This document shows positions 1 through 6,654 of a stretch of 31,420 nucleotides of DNA, one piece after another (position 1 is the stretch's first letter; the number at the start of each line of letters is the position of its first letter). Source of the stretch: an uncultured Flavobacteriaceae bacterium (GTDB taxonomy: Bacteria > Bacteroidota > Bacteroidia > Flavobacteriales > Flavobacteriaceae); contig CALGUD010000143.1 in NCBI GenBank assembly GCA_937901915.1, positions 1 to 31,420 of the forward strand. The letters run 5' to 3'. The position numbers were made by a program, and so were the translations under genes. The notes below the pieces were generated by a model that had not been told where the DNA came from, did not search any database, and saw only the letters and a list, made by a program, of their open reading frames with translations.

Positions 1-1316
1 TACAGGTTTAAAATGCTTTTGGTGTTATCCCATTTTTTATCGACATTAATTTCTTTGTAATTTTTCATAAGAGGCAGCCAGGGTGATCCTGTTGTAAATC
101 CTGCATTTTCTGAGTTATCCCATTGCATGGGTGTTCGTTCCGGATCCCTTCCCACTCCAATATCGGGTACATTTTTTTCCTGCGGATCCTGAACCAGTTC
201 AGGGGGTATGGGTACATCCTCCATTCCAATTTCATCACCGTAATACATAGTTGGTGTGCCACGTAAAGTTAAAAGCAACATAGCAGCTACTCTGGCCTGC
301 TCTTTTCCCACACGGGTTTTAATGCGTGACTTGTCATGATTTCCCAATACCCAATTCGGCCATCCTTCCGGAGGCAGGGATCCTTCATATTCATTAATGG
401 CAGCTTCAATTTTCCTGGCATCCCAGGGCAGTACTACCAACTGGAAATTAAAAGGAAGGTGTGCTCCCTGGTTATCTTCACCGTAATTGGTTACCAATTC
501 TTTAATGGGAAGATAAATTTCACCCACTATAACCCTGTCTTCGTATTCATCCGTAACTCTCCGCATCATGTGCACGATATCATGTACCTCTTGTTGATTT
601 GTAGAATAGGCGGGGATAAGATGGCGGTAGGGTTTTTGTTTTTCTGAATATTCCGGGTTCGGGGGATTGTCCCTGAAATGACTGTCTTTAATCATATGCC
701 ACATTACATCTACCCGGAAACCGTCGACACCTTTATCCAACCAAAAACGCATCACATCTAACATGGCTTTCTGAACATCCGGATTCCGCCAGTTTAAGTC
801 GGGTTGTTCTTTTAAAAAGGCATGGTAATAATATTGCCCGGTATTTTTATCCAGTTCCCAGCCACTGCCTCCAAACTCGCTCAGCCAGTTATTAGGCGGG
901 CCACCGTCTTCTGCCGGATCCTGCCAAAGATACCAGTCTCTTTTGGGTGAGTCTTTAGACTTCCGGGATTCTATAAACCATGGGTGCTGGTCTGAGGTAT
1001 GATTCGGCACAAAATCCAACAGTAATTTCATTCCCCTGTTATGAATTTCTTCCAGGAGGAGGTCAAAATCATCCATAGTACCAAAAAGCGGGTGAATTCC
1101 GGTATAATCGCTTACATCATAGCCAAAATCGGCCATAGGGGAAGGGAAAATAGGGGAAATCCACACCCCGGTAATTCCTAATTTCTGTAAATAATCCAGT
1201 TTTTCAATGATTCCCGGTAAATCGCCTACCCCATTACCGGTACTATCCTTAAATGAACGCGGATAGATCTGGTAAATAATTTCACTTTGCCACCATTTGT
1301 ATTTTTCAAGCATCAT
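1..1316 (-). CDS. GH13 alpha-glucosidase (oligo-1,6-glucosidase type), 3' end beyond window
   Basis: This reading frame stays open from an ATG at 1316 to the left edge, giving 438 codons. GH13 alpha-glucosidases usually have 530-560 residues, so about 100 C-terminal residues are missing. The protein probably hydrolyses alpha-linked oligosaccharides. All four GH13 signatures are visible: DFVPNH (101-106), GFRVD with nucleophile D203, VGEIY with acid/base E266, and LGNHD with D328. The start WWQSEIIYQIYPRSF and the later GFTTGSPWLPL are typical of the alpha-glucosidase subgroup. No signal peptide is seen, so it is probably cytoplasmic. A second ATG follows directly at 1313. The stop of the upstream GH13 gene lies 1 nt before the start (TAATATG), so the two are translationally coupled. 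The family is certain; the exact substrate is not. Confidence 0.93.
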   Translation of the reverse strand, partial: MMLEKYKWWQSEIIYQIYPRSFKDSTGNGVGDLPGIIEKLDYLQKLGITGVWISPIFPSPMADFGYDVSDYTGIHPLFGTMDDFDLLLEEIHNRGMKLLLDFVPNHTSDQHPWFIESRKSKDSPKRDWYLWQDPAEDGGPPNNWLSEFGGSGWELDKNTGQYYYHAFLKEQPDLNWRNPDVQKAMLDVMRFWLDKGVDGFRVDVMWHMIKDSHFRDNPPNPEYSEKQKPYRHLIPAYSTNQQEVHDIVHMMRRVTDEYEDRVIVGEIYLPIKELVTNYGEDNQGAHLPFNFQLVVLPWDARKIEAAINEYEGSLPPEGWPNWVLGNHDKSRIKTRVGKEQARVAAMLLLTLRGTPTMYYGDEIGMEDVPIPPELVQDPQEKNVPDIGVGRDPERTPMQWDNSENAGFTTGSPWLPLMKNYKEINVDKKWDNTKSILNL

Positions 1317-1317
1317 A

Positions 1318-2946
1318 TTATTGGATTTTTATTTTTCGAAACCACCTGTAACCATAAGGCGATACTGTTATTTCCTTTATTTTTGAATTTGGTTTATCGT
1401 ATGTAGTATCCGCAAAAATCTCCATCATTCCTTCGGGTAGTTTTGTCTTGAGTTTTATGGTTTGTTCCTCATCAGAAAAGTTATGGATGGCAACGGCCAA
1501 TCCTCCGTTACTTTTGCATGCATGCACCATCACTTTTGAATTATCTACTTCCAGTATCTCACATTCTCCCCAGCCGAACTCGGGGCTTTCTTTCCTGGAA
1601 TTGACGGCTCTGTCCATCCAGTTAAAAAGAGAAGAAGGGTCGCGTTGCTGATCAATTACATTTACCTTTTTATAGCTATAGGTTCCTTTTGGAATGGTGG
1701 GACGTATTAATTTATCTGTAGGGACAGTCGAAAAACCTCCGTTTTTATCATTTGTCCATTGCATTACAGTACGCACGCTGGTGCGGCCCTCCAGGGAAAG
1801 GTCTTCACCCATCCCGATTTCCTGTCCGTATCTTATTACCGGGGTGCCGGGGAGGCTCAGCAACAGGCTGTATGCCAGTTCTATTCTCTTTCGGTCATTT
1901 CCCAGCATGGACGCCAGGCGCCTTCTGATCCCCCTGTCAAAAATCCGCATGTTCTCATCCGGTGCAAAGGCTTTATAAACTTCTTCGCGTTCCTTATCGG
2001 TAAGCCGCTCAAGGTCCAGTTCATCATGATTTCTCAGGAAATTGGCCATCTGGGCATTTTCCGGATTATTTGGCAGGTTATTTAATGCTTTTATAAGCGG
2101 AGTGGCTTCACCCCGGGCAAAAGAGAGAAAAAGGTAGTTGTTAATGTAAAAGTTAAAGAGCATGTGCATCTGATCCCCATCACCAAAGAAATTCTTGTAC
2201 TTTTTTGGATCCACATCAACTTCTGCAAGGAGGATTGCATCTCTTTTCTGTTCTTCAACCAAATTCCTGAATTCCCGGAAAATATCATGCGGGTCGCCTT
2301 CAAATTTTTCAGTTCCTTTTTTACGGACCATATGTGGTGCAGCATCAATCCTGAAACCTGAAACCCCGAGTTTCAACCAGAAATGCATCACTCGCATAAT
2401 CTCTCTTTGCACCTGTGGATTGGCCATATTTAAATCCGGTTGATGCGGATAAAACGTGTGGTAATAATATGCTTTTGCTTTCCTGTCGTACCGCCAGTTA
2501 GAATGGCCCTGATGCTCACCAAAAATGGCGTGTTCGCCATCATCTTTCGGTTTTTTTTCAGACCAGATGTAATAATCCCTGTAAGGAGATTTTTTGTCTT
2601 TTCGTGCCTCCTGGAACCAGAAATGTTCGTCAGACGTATGATTGGCCACCAAATCTATGATAACCCGGATCCCGTATTCCTCAGCTGTGTCCAGTAATTC
2701 GGCAAAGTGTCCCAGGTCACCAAGGCGTTTATCTACCTGGTAATAATCCCGCACATCATAACCATTGTCTTTATTGGGCGTATCGTAAAAAGGCAAGATC
2801 CAGATACAATTTGCACCGAGGCTCGATATATAATTAAGCTGTTGCCGCAGTCCGGAGAAATCGCCGATACCGTCATCATTTGTATCGAGGAAAGATTCGA
2901 TATCCAGGCAATAAATAACAGCGTTTTTGTACCAGTGTTTGTTCAT
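1318..2946 (-). CDS. Trehalose synthase-like GH13 protein
   Basis: This is a 542-aa GH13 enzyme whose first half closely resembles trehalose synthase (maltose alpha-glucosyltransferase): WYKNAVIY near the start, NDDGIGDFSGL at 23-33 and NGYDVRDYY at 61-69. Catalytic signatures are DLVANH (98-103), GFRID with nucleophile D201, LLAEVDVD with E242, and FLRNHDEL with D308. A C-terminal beta domain ends the protein. The maltokinase domain often fused to TreS is absent. No signal peptide is visible, so it probably acts in the cytoplasm. It is the first of two coupled GH13 genes. TreS interconverts maltose and trehalose, but a hydrolytic amylase-type activity cannot be excluded from sequence, so no gene symbol is given. 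No clear promoter was found in the upstream 150 bases. Confidence 0.88.
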   Translation of the reverse strand: MNKHWYKNAVIYCLDIESFLDTNDDGIGDFSGLRQQLNYISSLGANCIWILPFYDTPNKDNGYDVRDYYQVDKRLGDLGHFAELLDTAEEYGIRVIIDLVANHTSDEHFWFQEARKDKKSPYRDYYIWSEKKPKDDGEHAIFGEHQGHSNWRYDRKAKAYYYHTFYPHQPDLNMANPQVQREIMRVMHFWLKLGVSGFRIDAAPHMVRKKGTEKFEGDPHDIFREFRNLVEEQKRDAILLAEVDVDPKKYKNFFGDGDQMHMLFNFYINNYLFLSFARGEATPLIKALNNLPNNPENAQMANFLRNHDELDLERLTDKEREEVYKAFAPDENMRIFDRGIRRRLASMLGNDRKRIELAYSLLLSLPGTPVIRYGQEIGMGEDLSLEGRTSVRTVMQWTNDKNGGFSTVPTDKLIRPTIPKGTYSYKKVNVIDQQRDPSSLFNWMDRAVNSRKESPEFGWGECEILEVDNSKVMVHACKSNGGLAVAIHNFSDEEQTIKLKTKLPEGMMEIFADTTYDKPNSKIKEITVSPYGYRWFRKIKIQ

Positions 2947-3399
2947 AATGAGTACTGTTTAGTGTAGAAGTCCAGGGGGAAGATTTATGCCTCTCTTAAA
3001 GGTATATGCACTAATTTAAAGATTTTTAATAAAAGATAAAGGCCATTAGAGTGATCAAAATGGATAGAGGAAAGAATAAATTCTTTTAGGTTCAAAATGG
3101 GGGGAGTAATTCAGAATGCGGAATTCAGAATGATGAATTGTGTCGGGTGTCTGGTGTTGTGGCGGAGTGTCATTGCGAGGAGTGAATGTAATGAACGACG
3201 TGGCAATCTGCTGGTGCAGAGAAGAGAGAAAAGAGAAGGGAGAAAAGAAAAGAGAGGCAAGACCAATGTAGTTCCCTGAATAGCGTTGACCGTTTTCTCC
3301 AATTAACCATTAACTTTTAACAATTAACAACCGCAGGTTAAACGATTACACGGTTACACTCCCGAAATTTCGGAACAACAAACTGCAACCGTGCAGATT
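2947..3399. other. Intergenic stretch with repeats, no credible gene
   Basis: About 450 bases separate the GH13 operon from the thermonuclease gene. The stretch holds one copy of an interspersed repeat (3121-3211) and an uninterrupted 40-nt purine run at 3218-3257. It also holds a TAAACGATTACACGGTTACA segment near 3338, whose relative lies near 12504, and the 12-nt palindrome CCGAAATTTCGG at about 3362. Short open frames here on both strands (3097-3302) are built from the repeat and look spurious. Confidence 0.75.
3121..3211 (+). repeat. Interspersed repeat, copy 1 (TCATTGCGAGGAG family)
   Basis: The block starts with GAATTCAGAATGATGAATT (3121-3139) and ends with a 43-nt core beginning GTCATTGCGAGGAGTGAAT (3169-3211). 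The second copy at 13223-13328 has the same 19-nt left block (19/19 identical), and its core matches at 41 of 43 positions, in the same orientation. A GT-rich linker between the two blocks differs in length. From memory, this core is a common non-coding interspersed repeat in flavobacterial genomes. It carries no recognisable transposase. Confidence 0.85.
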
Positions 3400-3951
3400 T
3401 TATTCTGTGTTTCTTTTTCTTTTCCTATTCTCTCTCCATTCCCATGGAGAAATCGCATTTTTATCCTGCCACAGGCCTATTCCTTTTGCTTTTGCTTCAT
3501 TTTCATAAGCCTGAAGGAGTGTGTCTTTGGAATATTTTGTGTAATGCCAGGCCAAACCATGCTTTACGAGTTCATAATTTAAAACCAGGGAATCATTGTA
3601 AAAAACATTACTGATAAAGCGCCTGTACCGGTCTTTTTTCAGAACTTTTATAGTCACTTCTTTATTGAATACCGCATCAGATACAAATTGTTTTGCCCGT
3701 TTGGAAAATGGCTGTTTCTTTTCGGGACAGTCTATATTGGCTAAGCGGACTTTTATAAGGGTAGAATCTTTAGTGAGTAATTTAAAAGTATCACCATCTG
3801 TAACACCCACCACTTTACCTGTAATGGTGGTGTCTTTAAATATTGCATTTTTGGATTCGGAGTGATTATACGTTGAAAAACCCGGATCTTTTGCAGCAAC
3901 AAAGATCACAAATAAGGCCAGACAGGTATAAGTTAGGGGCAACTTGAACAT
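3400..3951 (-). CDS. Secreted thermonuclease (staphylococcal nuclease-like) protein
   Basis: This 183-aa protein has an N-terminal hydrophobic segment (about residues 4-20, CLALFVIFVAA) that looks like a signal peptide or membrane anchor. An SNase-like OB-fold domain follows. The signatures are VVGVTDGDTFKLL (47-59), the RLANIDCPE loop (R69, D74 and E77 matching the metal- and phosphate-binding residues of nuclease A), a DRYRRF element supplying the second arginine, and the terminal GLWQDKNAISPWEWR. Family members cleave DNA and RNA with calcium. The protein is therefore probably an exported nuclease used in nutrient scavenging or DNA turnover. It is monocistronic: the restriction operon ends at 4097 and no gene lies directly downstream. 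No promoter was recognised. Confidence 0.9.
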   Translation of the reverse strand: MFKLPLTYTCLALFVIFVAAKDPGFSTYNHSESKNAIFKDTTITGKVVGVTDGDTFKLLTKDSTLIKVRLANIDCPEKKQPFSKRAKQFVSDAVFNKEVTIKVLKKDRYRRFISNVFYNDSLVLNYELVKHGLAWHYTKYSKDTLLQAYENEAKAKGIGLWQDKNAISPWEWRENRKRKRNTE

Positions 3952-4096
3952 GCGAATGATTTTTAGTGAAGATACTGTTTATTCGTTAAAGATGAATTTA
4001 TTTACAGGGATGTTTAGTGAGATACATACTCTTTAACAAGGTTTGGTTTGAGCAGATTGGTGTTGAGCGATTTGGTAATGGTTATTGAGGATGAGA

Positions 4097-5428
4097 TTAA
4101 ACATCATCAAATTCTTCAATTATATTTTGAGCTTCAACGGGGTTTCCAAAACCAATTATGCTTTCAATAATTGTCGATAAACCCAGTCTATCTTTTGTCT
4201 TGTATGCTAAAAGGTACTGTAAAGCTTCTGATGTCAAAAGAATAAATCTCTTAATGTCAGTATTCCAAGTGATTTCATTAATAAAACTATTAAAGTTTGA
4301 TTTGAAAGAATTACTCACGATTATAAATCCTATCTTTTTGAATCCCTCTTTTTGAAGCTTTGGGCAATAGTGATTGATGTATTCTTTAATTGCTCTGTCA
4401 TCAACTCCTAAACTGTAACCGTTTGTATAAGCTTTGGCATCTACAATAAAAGCTGTGCTCTCTTCTCTTAACCTTAAAATTGCATCTGGATTTCGTCCAC
4501 TGCCTTGCCCTAATATTTCTACCTCAAAATCAAGTTGTCTAAAAATTTCAGCGACTAACTTTTCATAATCACTTCCTTTTGATGAAGATGATTTGTCAGC
4601 TTGTCTTCCTAATTCTATGAGCTTAGTAACTTTAGGAATTAAATAATCTGTTAATTCAAAGGAAGAATTAATTGAAATAACAGTTTCTTCTTCAACATCA
4701 ACTATTTTTGGTTCCTTTTTTTTAGGTAACGGCTTATTGGGATTACCTTTGAAATTCCAAAAAGCATGTTCTGCATCCCAATTCGAAATTTCTTTTTGTG
4801 TGTAATCTTTTAGGTGTTTTTTAATCTCTTTGTTAAGCTGAAAGAAAAAGGCGTAAGATTCTTTTTGATTAGTCTTATCTTCCCAGATTTCTAGTTCAAT
4901 ATAAGCGTTTATCAGTGACGTATAAAGTACTGGCCAAGATGTATGGTCTTGTATTTGCCAAAAATAGGAAAGAAAATAGCCAACAGAACCAGGGTTTGGC
5001 ACTTTTCGCTTGTCTTTTGCTTTGGAAAAGATAGTTAAGCAATAATTTTCAAGTAATGTTATTTTTGAAAGAGCATCTTCTAAATTCTTTGGTTCTGTTA
5101 TGCAGCTCTTCAATAATTCGGTTAGTTTTTCAATTTTTGAATCACTGTTTTTAACCAACTGGTTAAAGAACATTTGTCCCTTTGTAGCAGTAAATCCCCA
5201 AAGGTTGTTTCGTTTATTAAAGCTGTCAATGTTGGTTTTAAATTCAAAAATATTAATCTCTCTCATTTGAAATTGATGAATAATTGATTTTAGCTCGACA
5301 ATAGCTTGAAGTCTTGATTCGTCAATATTGGGCAGCTCGTTTCCTTTTGTGTCTAATACGCGTTTTTCTGTTTTGATATAATTATCCCATATTGCCTCAA
5401 TTTTTCTGATTTTATCTTTTTCAATCAT
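4097..5428 (-). CDS. Restriction endonuclease with FokI-like cleavage domain
   Basis: This 443-aa protein is the last gene of the restriction-modification operon. The C-terminal part (about 285-410) carries a PD-(D/E)XK nuclease core: GSGRNPDAIL with D315, then FIVDAKAYTNGYSL with D330 and K332. The spacing and the DAKAYxxGYxL context match the FokI cleavage domain (PD...VDTKAYSGGY), so the domain is probably an active phosphodiesterase. An acidic-basic linker (about 228-250, PLPKKKEPK) separates it from the N-terminal half. That half, with GFTATKGQMFFNQLV (78-92) and PGSVGYFLSYFWQIQDHTSW (146-165), resembles from memory a domain found in front of some McrB-like proteins, and probably recognises DNA. 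It starts 44 nt after the cytosine methyltransferase gene. The nuclease assignment is strong; specificity and type IIS behaviour are inferred. Confidence 0.85.
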   Translation of the reverse strand: MIEKDKIRKIEAIWDNYIKTEKRVLDTKGNELPNIDESRLQAIVELKSIIHQFQMREINIFEFKTNIDSFNKRNNLWGFTATKGQMFFNQLVKNSDSKIEKLTELLKSCITEPKNLEDALSKITLLENYCLTIFSKAKDKRKVPNPGSVGYFLSYFWQIQDHTSWPVLYTSLINAYIELEIWEDKTNQKESYAFFFQLNKEIKKHLKDYTQKEISNWDAEHAFWNFKGNPNKPLPKKKEPKIVDVEEETVISINSSFELTDYLIPKVTKLIELGRQADKSSSSKGSDYEKLVAEIFRQLDFEVEILGQGSGRNPDAILRLREESTAFIVDAKAYTNGYSLGVDDRAIKEYINHYCPKLQKEGFKKIGFIIVSNSFKSNFNSFINEITWNTDIKRFILLTSEALQYLLAYKTKDRLGLSTIIESIIGFGNPVEAQNIIEEFDDV

Positions 5429-5472
5429 AATTAGCTAGTTTATTTGTTTTAAACCGTAGAACTTCACAATAT

Positions 5473-6654
5473 TTATTCGACCATACTCTTGGTAAGTTTT
5501 GGTTTGTGCGGTTGGTTTTCTAACGACAAGGAAATGTGTATGGTTTTTGAGTTAGGTGTATCTACTAAATATTTTTTTAAATGTTTAGCCCAGGCTTTTG
5601 ATAGTAATGGAGGAACTGCATTTCCAACTTGTACATAATAATTTCTTTGAGTTTTTGAAATCAGTTGAAAATCATCAGGGAATGACTGAAATCTCAATCC
5701 TTCTCGTATTGTAATCATTCTGTCTTCTTCATAATGAATATTACACCCAATATTTGGGCGGTTAAAATGCGTGTTTATTGTATAATTTGGTTTTTCTGGG
5801 TCAAGCCTTCCATAAGTAGTAGTCCTACCTCCGGTGCTTTTGAAGTACATAATTCTTTTGGTTGAAACACTATCTGGTATATCCATATAATTACCTCCTG
5901 GTTTGACGTGGATAATTATTTCTTTGTCCGTTGGACTTGAATAAGGAATTATATGTAAAGTAGTTTTATCAGCATTTTTTCGCATTAATGTCTGATATTC
6001 ATTTTTTGGCTGGTGTTTATATTTTGTTTCTCCGATTTCTGTCGGTGAATCCAAATCAGATATTGCTTCAAAAGAAGTAATCCATTTTCTTTTTCCTTCT
6101 TCATTCTCAAAATGGGTTTGTGGTGGTGCTGAAATATCAACTCCTATTTTGTTGCCAATTATAAATACTCTTTTTCTTCTTTGTGGAACACCGTAGTCGG
6201 CAGCATTAAGAGTATAAATATTGATGTGATACCCAATGTCCTCAAATGCTTTTTTTAAGTTATCAATTACTTTTGACCCATCAGCTGCTTTAGAGGATTT
6301 AATACCTGTAACATTCTCAAAAAGGAATATTTTCGGTTGAACTTTATTTACAACATCTAGGTAAGAATAAACTAAGGCTGATCTATTATCATTAGGGTCT
6401 CTTTTACCAATTCCTGAAAATCCTTGGCAAGGAGGACCACCAATTATAATGTCAGCATTTGGGATTGTGTTTAAATCAATTTTTGTGATATCTTCATTTA
6501 CTATATGTTCTCCGATGTTCAATCTGTAAGTATCACAAGCATCCTTTAAAATGTCATTTGCCCATATTAAATCATAGCCAGCCTGTTTAAATCCTAAATC
6601 TAAACCACCACATCCTGAGAATAAACCTATTACTTTAATCTTATTTTTTTTCAT
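5473..6654 (-). CDS. DNA (cytosine-5-)-methyltransferase
   Basis: This 393-aa enzyme has the ordered motifs of C5 methyltransferases. Motif I is LFSGCGGLDLGF (11-22, SAM binding). Motif IV is GGPPCQGFSG with catalytic cysteine C76. Motif VI is FENV (112-115), motif VIII is QRRKR (158-162), motif IX is around ITIREGLRFQSFPDDF (314-329), and motif X is QVGNAVPP (342-349). The target-recognition region lies between VIII and IX (about 175-300). It transfers a methyl group to C5 of cytosine in the host copy of a recognition site. The start ATG overlaps the stop of the upstream nuclease-methyltransferase by 4 nt (ATGA), so it is translationally coupled within the operon. A short tail (about 365-393) follows motif X. 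The recognition sequence cannot be read from the protein. Confidence 0.95.
   Translation of the reverse strand: MKKNKIKVIGLFSGCGGLDLGFKQAGYDLIWANDILKDACDTYRLNIGEHIVNEDITKIDLNTIPNADIIIGGPPCQGFSGIGKRDPNDNRSALVYSYLDVVNKVQPKIFLFENVTGIKSSKAADGSKVIDNLKKAFEDIGYHINIYTLNAADYGVPQRRKRVFIIGNKIGVDISAPPQTHFENEEGKRKWITSFEAISDLDSPTEIGETKYKHQPKNEYQTLMRKNADKTTLHIIPYSSPTDKEIIIHVKPGGNYMDIPDSVSTKRIMYFKSTGGRTTTYGRLDPEKPNYTINTHFNRPNIGCNIHYEEDRMITIREGLRFQSFPDDFQLISKTQRNYYVQVGNAVPPLLSKAWAKHLKKYLVDTPNSKTIHISLSLENQPHKPKLTKSMVE

Noticed and set aside
65..262. 65-codon minus-strand open frame at the left edge
   Set aside because: It is out of frame with the alpha-glucosidase, whose frame is open through the same bases and carries family motifs.
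336..647. 103-codon plus-strand open frame
   Set aside because: It lies opposite the alpha-glucosidase coding sequence and has no domain or start-site support.
3097..3302. Short open frames on both strands between the GH13 operon and the thermonuclease
   Set aside because: They consist of the interspersed repeat and the purine run, and have no recognisable protein features.
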